Shown here in pieces: positions 24,165-32,525 of a stretch of DNA of 35,572 nt. The notes beneath the pieces are model-generated. The model searched no databases and was not told the DNA's origin. It was given only the letters and a program-made list of their open reading frames with translations. Positions within the stretch are counted from its first letter, which is position 1; each line of letters begins with the position of its first letter. Made by a program: the position numbers and the translations under genes. The stretch is taken from contig NZ_NHOY01000055.1 in NCBI RefSeq assembly GCF_002252755.1, positions 1 to 35,572 on the forward strand, in the 5' to 3' direction. This DNA comes from Halorubrum sp. Hd13. GTDB lineage: Archaea > Halobacteriota > Halobacteria > Halobacteriales > Haloferacaceae.

Positions 24165-26215
24165 CCGGGCGGATCGCCCGCCACGAGGGACTCCGGATCC
24201 CCGTCGGCGACGAGACCGTCGCGGCGACCCGCTACGAGCCCGTCGACGAGCCCGGTCCGTCGCCGGCGCTCCTCAACTACGTGCCGTACCCGCAACAGGA
24301 CAGCATCACGTACGGCGGGTACGACCCGCTCAACCGGTACCTCGCCGCCCGGGGCTACGAGGTTATCGCGGCCGACATGGTCGGCACGGGCGGGTCGACG
24401 GGGTTCATCGACGAACCGTTCACGCGCCGGGAGGGCGAAGAGCCGGCCGCGATCGTCGACTGGCTGGCCGACCGCCCGTGGACGACCGGGAAGGTCGGGA
24501 TGTTCGGGAAGTCCTACGGCGGGATCACCGCGCTCGACGCCGCCGCGCAGCGCCCGGACGCGCTCGAGGCGATCGTCCCGATCCACACCCCGTTCGAGGG
24601 GGTCAGGAACGCGTACACCTACGGCGGCCTCTTCGAGCTGCTCACCATCGGGATGGACTGGCTCACGCTGATGCAGGCGCTCGACGCGAAACCGCCCTCG
24701 GATCCGTCCGGCGACCCGGCGTCGCTCGACGCGTGGCTGGAACGGCTCGGTCAACTCGACGACCGCGACCCGTGGCTGTTCCAGTTCCTCGACGCCGGCC
24801 CCGACGGGGAGTACTGGGCGGACAAAGCGATACCGGTCGAGCGGATCGACGTGCCCGTCCTCGCCGTCGACGGCTGGCGCGACCCCTACACCGAAGACAC
24901 GCTCCGGTACGTCGACCGGATCGACGCGCCGACCCGCGTCCTGCTCGGCCCGTGGCGCCACCGGATGCCCCACCGCGGCCGCGAGTCGGCCGTCGACTTC
25001 CGCCGGCAGGTGGCCGACTGGTTCGACCGGTTCCTGCGCGACGCGGACACCGGCGTCCTCGATCACCCGCCCTACCGGGTCTGGACCGAGCGGGAGGGCG
25101 GCGGGACTCGCGCGGGGGTCTGGCGCGGGCTCGACGCGTGGCCGACCCTCGGCGACGGGGGCGCGGACCGGATGGCGTTCGCGCTCACGCCGGACGGGCT
25201 CGCGGCCGATGGCGCCGACGTTCCCGACGGCGCCGACGTCCTCGACTGGGACGACGAATTCGACGGGTCGACCGCGACGGCTCGCGAGTTCTCGGAAGCG
25301 GCCGCGTTCGCCTGTGAGCCGGACCCGACCGTCGGGCTCGCCTCCGTCGACCCGTACGGCGCGGCGACCGCGCCGCCGCTCACGAACGACGACGACGCGC
25401 GGACGCTCGCGTTCGACACCGACCCGCTCGACCGGCCCGTGGAGCTCACCGGGACGGGCGAGGTCGAACTCCGGATCGAATCTCCCGTCCCGGACCCGAC
25501 GGTCGTCGTGCGACTGGTCGACGTCGACCCCGCCGGTCGGGGTCGGACGGTCGCGCACGGGGCGGTCCGCGGCGCCTTCCGCGACGGGCTGGACTCTCGA
25601 GACCCGCTGCCGACGGACGAGGAGACGGACCTCGCTGTCGCGCTGGAGCCGACGTCGCACCTGTTCGAGGCGGGTCACCGGATCCGACTCGCGGTCGGGA
25701 CGGCGCTCTTCCCCGAGGTGGCGGCGATTCCCGGACCGGACGGGCCGTCGCTCGGCGAGCCGATCACGGTTCGGTCGAGCCCGGCCGCGCCGTCTCGCCT
25801 GCGGTTCCCCGGCCGCCGGCACGCGGCGGCCGACCCCGCGTTCGCCGACGCGATCCGGATGGCGGGACCGGACGAGGAACGGATCTCCGCGCGCGCCGAG
25901 CGGGCGACCGGATCGACCGAGTGGGAGACGTCGCGGACGCACGTCTCGGACGGGGTCCGCGCCGTCAAGTCGAGCGAGCAGCGCGTCGACCTCCCGCACG
26001 GAGCGTTCGCCGCCGAGTCGACTCACGAGGCGACGGTCGACGGGGGCGATCCGGCGTCGATCGACGCCCGGAACCACCACCGGATGACCGTCGAGAACGA
26101 CCTCGGAACGTTCCTCGTGGACGCGACGAGCCGGATCTCCCCGTCGGAGTGTCGCGTCCGGACGACGGTCGCTCACGAGGGAACCACGCTGTACGAGGGC
26201 GAGTGGACCCGGTGA
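24161..26215 (+). CDS. CocE/NonD-family hydrolase (S15 X-Pro dipeptidyl-peptidase type)
   Basis: 684 aa with GTG start overlapping the M28 stop. Alpha/beta-hydrolase domain with nucleophile Ser118 in GMFGKSYGG, acid Asp241 in DGWRDPY and His267 or His271 in LLGPWRHRMPH. The C-terminal ~250 residues form the jelly-roll typical of the family (FRDGLDSRDPLPTDEETDLA, HRIRLAVGTALFP). Family members are X-Pro dipeptidyl peptidases, cocaine esterase or alpha-amino-acid ester hydrolases. Coupling to an aminopeptidase argues for a peptidase that releases X-Pro dipeptides that M28 enzymes cannot cleave. No signal peptide. The start is fixed by overlap and by the homologous 'GLRIPVGDETVAA' N-terminal strand. 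Confidence 0.9.
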   Translation: MTGRIARHEGLRIPVGDETVAATRYEPVDEPGPSPALLNYVPYPQQDSITYGGYDPLNRYLAARGYEVIAADMVGTGGSTGFIDEPFTRREGEEPAAIVDWLADRPWTTGKVGMFGKSYGGITALDAAAQRPDALEAIVPIHTPFEGVRNAYTYGGLFELLTIGMDWLTLMQALDAKPPSDPSGDPASLDAWLERLGQLDDRDPWLFQFLDAGPDGEYWADKAIPVERIDVPVLAVDGWRDPYTEDTLRYVDRIDAPTRVLLGPWRHRMPHRGRESAVDFRRQVADWFDRFLRDADTGVLDHPPYRVWTEREGGGTRAGVWRGLDAWPTLGDGGADRMAFALTPDGLAADGADVPDGADVLDWDDEFDGSTATAREFSEAAAFACEPDPTVGLASVDPYGAATAPPLTNDDDARTLAFDTDPLDRPVELTGTGEVELRIESPVPDPTVVVRLVDVDPAGRGRTVAHGAVRGAFRDGLDSRDPLPTDEETDLAVALEPTSHLFEAGHRIRLAVGTALFPEVAAIPGPDGPSLGEPITVRSSPAAPSRLRFPGRRHAAADPAFADAIRMAGPDEERISARAERATGSTEWETSRTHVSDGVRAVKSSEQRVDLPHGAFAAESTHEATVDGGDPASIDARNHHRMTVENDLGTFLVDATSRISPSECRVRTTVAHEGTTLYEGEWTR

Positions 26216-26349
26216 GTGACCGGCGGTCTCGTCCGCGCCGCGGTCGCCTCCGCCCGCCGGCGTGCGCCGCGGTCGCGTCTGTCCGCTCGCCCGCCGGAGC
26301 ACAAGTCAGCACATAAACTGATAGTGCCGGGCCCACTCGAAGCGACGTG

Positions 26350-26400
26350 ATGACCGCTCGAAACGACGACCACCGAGGGCACGACGGGGGAGACCGATGA
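26350..26400 (+). CDS. Possible 16-codon upstream ORF
   Basis: ATG at 26350 opens a 16-residue frame (MTARNDDHRGHDGGDR) that ends in TGA at 26398-26400, sharing the ATGA at 26397-26400 with the start of the zinc deacylase gene. A CATAAAC TATA-like box at 26312-26318 would put the transcript start just upstream. It may couple translation of the deacylase, or be chance. Confidence 0.25.
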   Translation: MTARNDDHRGHDGGDR

Positions 26401-27446
26401 AGGTCGGCACGGCCGAGGCCGGCCCCGGCGAGACGGCGACCGGGCACCGGACGGTGACGGAGCTCCCGGTCGGGGGGTCAGAGGACCTCCCGGTGACGGT
26501 GCTCAACGGCGGCGAGACCGGTCCGACGGTGTGGGTAACGGGCACGATCCACGGCGACGAGCCGACCGGAACGGCGGTGATACACGACCTCTCGGAGCGA
26601 GTCGACGTCGCCGAGCTCGCGGGGGCGGTCGTCTGTCTCCCGGTGATGAACCCCACGGGGTTCCGAACCGCCTCCCGGACGTCCTCCTATCACGGCGACG
26701 ACCCCAACCGCTACTTCGGTCGTGACGACGGCTCGAAGACGCCGCCGCGCGTCCAACAGGTGATCTGCGACCGGATATACGACGACATCCGCGCGACGGC
26801 CGACGCGCTCGTCTCGCTTCACACCTCGTGGGTCGCGACCCACCCATACACCATTCAGCCGCGGGTCTCGTACGGCGAGGACCGGAGCGTCTCGGACGCG
26901 GCGGTGCTCCGCGACCGGCTCATCGAACTGACGGAGGCCTTCGGGCTGCCGGTCGTCAACCAGTTCCCGCCGGACGAGACCGAGACCCGCGATCTCCAGC
27001 ACTCGCTCAGCGGCGCGGCCGTCGCCGACGGGATCCTCGCGTTCACGCCGGAGCTCGGCGGCCGGCTCGTCGTCGAGCGCGACGTCGTCGCGGCGGCCGT
27101 CGACGGCGTCTGGAACGTCCTCCACGCGCTCGAAATGGTTGACCGGCCCGCCGACCGGCACCCCGAGTTCGCGTTCGACCGCGACGGCGACCTCAGGCGG
27201 TTCGACGGTCCCCACACCGACGTCGCGGGGATCGTCCGCTATCGGGCGACGGAGGGCGACTTCGTCGAGGCGGGCGACGTCGTCGCCGAAATCGTCGACC
27301 AGCACGGCGAGCTGAAGTCCGAAGTCGCCGCCGACCGCGACGGATACGTCCTCAGCCGCCGCGAGCGCGCCGCGGTGTACGAGAACGACGTGCTACTCGA
27401 CATGGCGGTCCCCGACGACGACCCGCTGTTGGTCGAGTCGGAGTGA
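26397..27446 (+). CDS. AstE/AspA-family zinc deacylase (M14-like)
   Basis: 349 aa. Zinc ligands HGDE (His52, Glu55) and SLHTS (His142), with NPTGF and DDPNRYF arginine-bearing loops (Arg ~105) and TPELGG carrying the catalytic Glu, match succinylglutamate desuccinylase/aspartoacylase proteins. The C-terminal ~90 residues (HTDVAGIVRYRATEGDFVEAGD) form the beta barrel that caps this family. It removes an acyl group from an N-acyl amino acid or peptide in the cytosol; substrate is inferred. Near the peptidases and importer, it fits peptide or N-acylamino-acid use. A GGGGGAGA purine stretch upstream of ATG 26397 could act as ribosome-binding site. Confidence 0.85.
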   Translation: MKVGTAEAGPGETATGHRTVTELPVGGSEDLPVTVLNGGETGPTVWVTGTIHGDEPTGTAVIHDLSERVDVAELAGAVVCLPVMNPTGFRTASRTSSYHGDDPNRYFGRDDGSKTPPRVQQVICDRIYDDIRATADALVSLHTSWVATHPYTIQPRVSYGEDRSVSDAAVLRDRLIELTEAFGLPVVNQFPPDETETRDLQHSLSGAAVADGILAFTPELGGRLVVERDVVAAAVDGVWNVLHALEMVDRPADRHPEFAFDRDGDLRRFDGPHTDVAGIVRYRATEGDFVEAGDVVAEIVDQHGELKSEVAADRDGYVLSRRERAAVYENDVLLDMAVPDDDPLLVESE

Positions 27447-27689
27447 GGCCGTTCGCCCCGGTCCCTCGGACGGGCCGGCCCTTTCGCCGCCTTCAGCGGG
27501 CGAACACCGCGCGGTCGGGGGACGAGGCCGAATCGAACGCGGGCTCGGTGTTTCGATTGTTTATAATTAACGACCATGAGGATATGTGGGTTCAGAAATA
27601 GGGGCCAAAACAGTACATTCCCAGGGTGAAACGGCGGTTGTCTCCCACGTTATATGCATAAAAGACTGCTGAAGCGGATGGGCCGTAAA

Positions 27690-27698
27690 TTTATATAC
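27690..27698 (+). promoter_or_regulatory. TATA box of the peptide ABC operon
   Basis: TTTATATAC, centre ~31 bases before ATG 27725, giving a leader of a few bases; too close to the ATG at 27710 for that start. Two further TATA-like elements (around 27559-27571 and 27650-27662) lie upstream in the 278-base spacer, which holds no gene. Confidence 0.6.
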
Positions 27699-27724
27699 TA
27701 TCTCCTGAAATGGTAGGCCGTTCC

Positions 27725-29446
27725 ATGGTCCTGTCAGACGAGGACGTTAATCGACGCAAGTTCCTGAAAGCGACGACTGCGGGCGGTACGGCCGGTCTCA
27801 CGGCCCTCGCCGGCTGTAGCGGCGGCGACGGCGGCGACGGCGGCGACGGCGGCGACGGCGGCGACGGCAACGACAGCAGCGAGGACGGCAGCGACGGCGG
27901 CGACGAAGCCGGCAACGAGGGAAGTAACCTCCCGACGTACACCTACGTCAACAACGCGCAGAGCTACAACCCACCGCGACACGACGCGATCAACCTCATC
28001 GCGAGCCAGTTCGGTGACGAGCTCGGCCTCGACATGGAGGTCGACGTGCTCGAGTGGGGGACGCTGTTCAGTCGCGTCTCCCAGGAGTACAACTACAGCT
28101 TCGCGACGTGGCACACGTTCTTCGTCTCGGAGCCGGTGACCGAGCTGAACAACCTGTTCAACTCGGGGAACACCGACCCCGGCGAGGGCAACTACTCGGG
28201 GTACGAGAACCCCGACCTCGACGAGCTGATGGGCAACTACCTGGGCGAGCCGGACGCCGACACCCGGATCGACCAGTGTCACGAGATCCAGCAGATCCTG
28301 ATGGACGACGTGCCGACGATGCCCATTACCCAGATGCCCCAGGCGGCCATCTTCAACAGCAACCAGGTGAGCAACTGGCAGGCGGACCTCGCGAACGGGT
28401 TCAACTCGTACTGGACGATGATCAACCTGGAGATGGAGGGCGACACGAGCACCCTGAAGGGGTACTGGCCGGAGACGCTCTCGACGATGAACGTGCTCGG
28501 GCACAACGACGAGAGCAAGCACGTCTACCAGTTCAACATGATGTACGACTTCCTGGTCCAGCTCAACAACAACGCCGAGCCGGACCCGGAAGTCAGCCTC
28601 GCGACCGACTGGAACCGCGTCGACGAGACCACGATGGAGTACACGATCCGGACCGACCACTCGTGGCACGACGGCGAGGACCTCACGGCCGAGGACGTCG
28701 CGTTCACGTACAACTACATCAACGACAACGAGGTGCCGCTGTACTCCACGCAGTCGCAGTACATCGACAGCGCGGAGGTCGTCGACGAGGAGACGGTTCG
28801 GATCAACATGGCCGAGGCGCTCGGGCCGTTCAACCTCGCGGTCGCGAACCTCCTCCCGATCATCCCCGAGCACATGTGGGCCGACCGGGACAACCCCAGT
28901 CAGGCGAACATCGAGGAGCCCGTCGGGAGCGGTCCGATGATGTTCGACTACTGGGAGCAGGGCAGCGAGTTCGGGATGGTCAAGTTCGACGACCACTTCG
29001 CGCCCGTCAGCTTCGAAGAGCGCTTCTGGCGCGTCATCCCCGAGGCGTCGACGGTGTGGGAGAACCTCATCAACGGCGAACTCAACTACGAGCCGTTCGG
29101 CCGGATCGACCGCCAGCTCGACCAGAACCAGGACAACGAGAACATCGGGACCCAGTTCCAAACCGCTCCGACGTTCTGGATGTTCACCCCCAACGAGCGC
29201 CAGGAGGGACTCGGCGACGTCCAGATGCGGAAGGCGCTGGTCGAGGCCATCCCGCGGACGGCCATCGTCGACCAGATCCTGTTCGGCTTCCCGGAGCGCG
29301 GGTTCAACATCGTCTCGCCGGCGTTCGGGCCGCTCCACACCGAGGACGTCACCGAGTACGAGGAGAGCATCGACGCCGCCCGGAGCCGGCTCGAGGAGGC
29401 CGGCTACACGTGGAACGACGACGGCGCCATTCAGGCGCCTGAGTAG
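27725..29446 (+). CDS. dppA: Circularly permuted SBP_bac_5 (DppA/OppA-type) lipoprotein
   Basis: 573 aa. RRKF (10-13) and lipobox LAGC (Cys31) indicate a Tat lipoprotein; a GGD-repeat linker runs to ~residue 68. The domain order is unusual. Residues ~71-238 match the canonical C-terminal lobe of DppA: NPPRHDAINLIASQ, then LEWGTLFSRV, GNYSGYENPDLDELM, RIDQCHEIQQILMDDVPTMP and a terminal FNSYWTMINLE strand. Residues ~243-573 match the canonical N-terminal part: TLKGYWPETLSTMN, MMYDFLVQLN, SWHDGEDLTAEDVAFTYN, PVGSGPMMFDYWEQG, GDVQMRKALVEAI and AARSRLEEAGYTW at the very end. The native C- and N-termini are joined by a few residues (GDTS). It binds oligopeptides or related solutes outside the membrane for the permeases encoded next. 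Confidence 0.9.
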   Translation: MVLSDEDVNRRKFLKATTAGGTAGLTALAGCSGGDGGDGGDGGDGGDGNDSSEDGSDGGDEAGNEGSNLPTYTYVNNAQSYNPPRHDAINLIASQFGDELGLDMEVDVLEWGTLFSRVSQEYNYSFATWHTFFVSEPVTELNNLFNSGNTDPGEGNYSGYENPDLDELMGNYLGEPDADTRIDQCHEIQQILMDDVPTMPITQMPQAAIFNSNQVSNWQADLANGFNSYWTMINLEMEGDTSTLKGYWPETLSTMNVLGHNDESKHVYQFNMMYDFLVQLNNNAEPDPEVSLATDWNRVDETTMEYTIRTDHSWHDGEDLTAEDVAFTYNYINDNEVPLYSTQSQYIDSAEVVDEETVRINMAEALGPFNLAVANLLPIIPEHMWADRDNPSQANIEEPVGSGPMMFDYWEQGSEFGMVKFDDHFAPVSFEERFWRVIPEASTVWENLINGELNYEPFGRIDRQLDQNQDNENIGTQFQTAPTFWMFTPNERQEGLGDVQMRKALVEAIPRTAIVDQILFGFPERGFNIVSPAFGPLHTEDVTEYEESIDAARSRLEEAGYTWNDDGAIQAPE

Positions 29447-29482
29447 AGCGAACGGCCGTTCCACGGCTTTATCGACACAAAG

Positions 29483-29488
29483 TTTAAA
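29483..29488 (+). promoter_or_regulatory. Possible internal TATA box before dppB
   Basis: AGTTTAAACG in the 73-base gap after the binding-protein gene, ~34 bases before ATG 29520. Could allow separate expression of permeases and ATPases relative to the abundant binding protein. Confidence 0.35.
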
Positions 29489-29519
29489 CGAATAACTGTG
29501 ATACCAGTGAGCAAGTAAC

Positions 29520-30503
29520 ATGGGAAAAGCTAGTTTCGTCGTCAGGCGCACGCTCCAGCTCGTGGTGACGCTGTGGGCCGTCGGGACGGTCCTGTTCGGG
29601 CTGTTCAGGCTCATGCCCGGCGATCCGACGTCGTACGTGATCTCCTCGCAGATGACGCAGGAGGCCCGCAGACAGCTCATCGAGAGCTACGGACTCAACG
29701 ACCCGTTGTACATCCAGTACTTCCGGTTCCTCGAGAACCTCGTCGTGTTGAACTTCGGCCAGTCGTTCCACTCGAACCAACCGGTCACCGACGTCATCGC
29801 GACGTACCTGCCGAACACGCTCGTGCTCATGCTGACGGCGTTCGTCATCGCGTACGCCATCGGCATCACGCTCGGGGTGTTGTCGGGGTGGTACCGCGGC
29901 TCCCGCTTCGAGCGGAGCACGGTCATCACCGCCCTGACCGCCCGCAGCGTGCCGACGTTCTACGTCGGCCTCATCGTGCTGTGGATCTTCGGCGCGACCT
30001 TCGGCGTCATCCCGATGAGCGGGATGACCAGTCTCGGCACCGGCGGGCAGAGCACTGGGTTCCTCGATATGGTGTTCACGATGGACTTCGTCCGTCACCT
30101 CATCGCCCCGGCGGCGGTGCTCGCCTTCTACTACATGGGGTACCCGCTGTTGATCATGCGCTCGAGCATGCTCGAGGTGCTCTCCGAGGACTTCATCGAC
30201 GTCTGTCGCGCGAAGGGACTCAAAGAGCGGACGATCATGTTCAAACACGCCGCCCGCAACGCCCTCCTGCCGATCATCACCGCGGCGGCGATCGCCCTCG
30301 GCTACGCCGTCGGGGGGAGCGTCCTCATCGAGACGGTGTTCGCGTGGCCCGGTATCGGCCGGGAGATGGTCCGCGCGGTGCTCCGACGCGACTTCCCCGT
30401 CGCGCAGGGGACGTTCATCGTGCTCGCGTCGACCATCATCTTCCTGAACTTCCTCGCGGACCTCGCGTACGGCTACCTCGACCCGCGGGTGACTTACGAC
30501 TAA
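29520..30503 (+). CDS. dppB: Peptide ABC transporter permease (DppB/OppB type)
   Basis: 327 aa, six predicted membrane segments. The N-terminal RTLQLVVTLWAVGTVLFGLF helix followed by RLMPGDPT and GLNDPLYIQYFRFLENLVVLNFGQS is the DppB/OppB signature. The cytosolic EAA loop that docks the ATPases is DVCRAKGLKERTIMFKHAAR (from ~residue 223). The end LADLAYGYLDPRVTYD is also family-typical. It forms the membrane channel with the next gene's product, in the cytoplasmic membrane. Five bases separate it from dppC. No unusual features. Confidence 0.95.
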   Translation: MGKASFVVRRTLQLVVTLWAVGTVLFGLFRLMPGDPTSYVISSQMTQEARRQLIESYGLNDPLYIQYFRFLENLVVLNFGQSFHSNQPVTDVIATYLPNTLVLMLTAFVIAYAIGITLGVLSGWYRGSRFERSTVITALTARSVPTFYVGLIVLWIFGATFGVIPMSGMTSLGTGGQSTGFLDMVFTMDFVRHLIAPAAVLAFYYMGYPLLIMRSSMLEVLSEDFIDVCRAKGLKERTIMFKHAARNALLPIITAAAIALGYAVGGSVLIETVFAWPGIGREMVRAVLRRDFPVAQGTFIVLASTIIFLNFLADLAYGYLDPRVTYD

Positions 30504-30507
30504 CACA

Positions 30508-31488
30508 ATGGCCCAAAAAGAACAATCGAGCCAGTCGATATTCACCGACCTCGACGACGCCAGTACCGACGCGGAGGTCAACAAGTGGCAGCGGACGTTC
30601 CGCCTCTGGCGGGAGACCCTCCGAGAACACTGGGGGATGCTGACCGACGAGCTGTCGGTCAAGCTCTCGATGCTCACGGTGGCGGGGTTCGTCGTCATCG
30701 CCATCTTCGCGCCGTACATCGCGACCCACCAGCCCCTCGTCCGGCAGTACCAGGGCGACGCCGGGGTCCTCATCGACAAGTGGGTGGAGCCGTCGCTGCT
30801 CGGCGCGGACTCCGAGTACCTGCTCGGAACGACGGCCGCGGGCTACGACATCTTCAGTCAGCTCGTGTACGGCACGCGCGCGGCGCTGATGGTCGGCATC
30901 ATCGCCGCGGTGTTCACCGCGGGGATCGGTACCCTCGTCGGGCTCGTCGCGGGCTACTACGGCGGGAAGGTCGACGACGCGCTGATGCGGCTCGTCGACT
31001 TCCTCTACGGGATGCCGCTGCTCCCGACGGTCATCGTCCTCGTCGCGGTGTTGGGGCCGAACCTCTGGAACATCATCCTCGCGCTGATCGTCCTCCAGTG
31101 GCGCTCGACCGCCCGCGTCATCCGCTCGCAGTCGCTGTCGCTCCGTGAGCGCCCGTTCGTGAAGGCCGCAGAGGTCGCCGGCGCCAGCGACTGGCACATC
31201 ATCAGCAGACACCTCGCGCCCAACGTGCTCCCGATGACGTTCCTCTACGGGTCGTTCGGCATCGCGTGGGCCATCCTCGCCGAGGCCGGCGTCTCCTTCA
31301 TCGGTCTCGGCGACCCCAACACGGTCTCGTGGGGAACGATGCTGCAGGCCTCCCGCGCCTACTCCGCGCTCTCGTTCGGGGCGTGGTGGTGGTTCGTGCC
31401 GCCGGGAATCTGCATCGGCCTGCTCGTCATCAGCGGTTTCCTCATCGGCCGCGGCTACGAAGAGATCACGAACCCCAAACTACAATGA
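30508..31488 (+). CDS. dppC: Peptide ABC transporter permease (DppC/OppC type)
   Basis: 326 aa. A polar N-terminal region (residues 1-50, longer than in most bacterial DppC) leads into five to six membrane segments. LLGTTAAGYDIFSQLVYGTR (near 105) is the DppC/OppC hallmark; the EAA loop is EVAGASDWHIISRHLAPNVL, and AILAEAGVSFIGLG...VSWGTML follows as expected. Partner of dppB; with it forms the heterodimeric pore. Its stop overlaps the ATPase gene start (ATGA, 31485-31488), so translation is coupled. Confidence 0.95.
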   Translation: MAQKEQSSQSIFTDLDDASTDAEVNKWQRTFRLWRETLREHWGMLTDELSVKLSMLTVAGFVVIAIFAPYIATHQPLVRQYQGDAGVLIDKWVEPSLLGADSEYLLGTTAAGYDIFSQLVYGTRAALMVGIIAAVFTAGIGTLVGLVAGYYGGKVDDALMRLVDFLYGMPLLPTVIVLVAVLGPNLWNIILALIVLQWRSTARVIRSQSLSLRERPFVKAAEVAGASDWHIISRHLAPNVLPMTFLYGSFGIAWAILAEAGVSFIGLGDPNTVSWGTMLQASRAYSALSFGAWWWFVPPGICIGLLVISGFLIGRGYEEITNPKLQ

Positions 31489-32525
31489 GCCAATTGGAAG
31501 TCGAAGACCTCGAAGTCTACTACGAGACCGAAGACGGGCCGGCACAGGCGGTCGACGGCGTCTCCTTCGAACTCGAACAGGGGGAGAACCTCGGCATCGT
31601 CGGCGAGTCGGGCTGCGGGAAGACCACGCTCGCGAAGGCGATCATCGGTATCCTCCCCGACGCCGGCTACATCAACAACGGGAGCATCAACTTCAAAGGC
31701 GACGACCTGACGGAGATGCCCGAGCCCCAGCGCCGCCGCCTCAAGTGGGAGGAGATCTCCATGATCGCCCAGTCGGCGATGAACTCGCTGGATCCGGTGT
31801 ACACCATCCGCGAGCAGATCGTCGAGGCGATCGAGACCCACCGGCCGGGAACCGGCCGCGTGGAATCCGAGGAGATCGTCACGGAGATGTTCGAGCTCGT
31901 CGGGTTGGACCCGGAGCGCGCCGACGACTACCCCCACCAGTTCTCCGGGGGGATGCGCCAGCGCGCCATGATCGCGATGGCGCTCGCGCTCGAACCGTCG
32001 CTGATGCTGGCGGACGAGCCCACCACGGCGCTCGACGTCATCATGCAAGACCAGATCCTCAAGCGGATCGGCTCGATCCAAGAGGAGATCAACTCCTCGA
32101 TGCTAGTCATCACGCACGACGTGAGCGTCGTCGCCGAGACCTGTGACCGCGTCATCGTGATGTACGCCGGGAAGGTCGCCGAGGAAGGTCCGGTCGAAGA
32201 GATATTCGACCAACCGTATCACCCGTACACGATCGGGCTGAAGCGCGCGTTCCCGAACATCCGACAGAGCAACCAAGACCTCCTCTCCATCTCGGGGTAC
32301 CCGCCGGAACTCATCGATCCGCCGCAGGGGTGCCGGTTCGCCGAGCGCTGTCCGATGGCGACGGACCGGTGCCGAGAGGAGGAGCCCGAGGCCCACTACG
32401 AGAACGGGCTCCGGTCGTACTGTCACTACGCGGACGAGATCGACACCGAGCTTCGGCCGTACGCGGATGACCCCGGGACGTGGAACCAGACGACCGCCGC
32501 CCCCGACGGTGGTGTCGAGGAATGA
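31485..32525 (+). CDS. dppD: Peptide ABC transporter ATPase (DppD/OppD type)
   Basis: 346 aa. Walker [10 protein letters not shown], signature FSGGMRQR, Walker B LMLADEPTTALDV and switch His in LVITHDVS are all present, so it should hydrolyse ATP. The C-terminal oligopeptide-transporter extension contains CRFAERCPMATDRC and a further Cys, as in DppD/OppD, where such cysteines can bind an Fe-S cluster. Cytosolic, docks on dppB/dppC. Start ATG 31485 is set by the overlap with dppC; the longer upstream frame is not coding. Ends overlapping dppF (ATGA at 32522-32525). Confidence 0.95.
   Translation: MSQLEVEDLEVYYETEDGPAQAVDGVSFELEQGENLGIVGESGCGKTTLAKAIIGILPDAGYINNGSINFKGDDLTEMPEPQRRRLKWEEISMIAQSAMNSLDPVYTIREQIVEAIETHRPGTGRVESEEIVTEMFELVGLDPERADDYPHQFSGGMRQRAMIAMALALEPSLMLADEPTTALDVIMQDQILKRIGSIQEEINSSMLVITHDVSVVAETCDRVIVMYAGKVAEEGPVEEIFDQPYHPYTIGLKRAFPNIRQSNQDLLSISGYPPELIDPPQGCRFAERCPMATDRCREEEPEAHYENGLRSYCHYADEIDTELRPYADDPGTWNQTTAAPDGGVEE

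Noticed and set aside
27725-29446. Frameshift or misassembly as explanation for the swapped domain order in the binding protein.
   Set aside because: The order change occurs inside one continuous frame with a proper Tat signal, lipobox and linker at the N-terminus, and both canonical halves are complete with no duplicated sequence at the junction.
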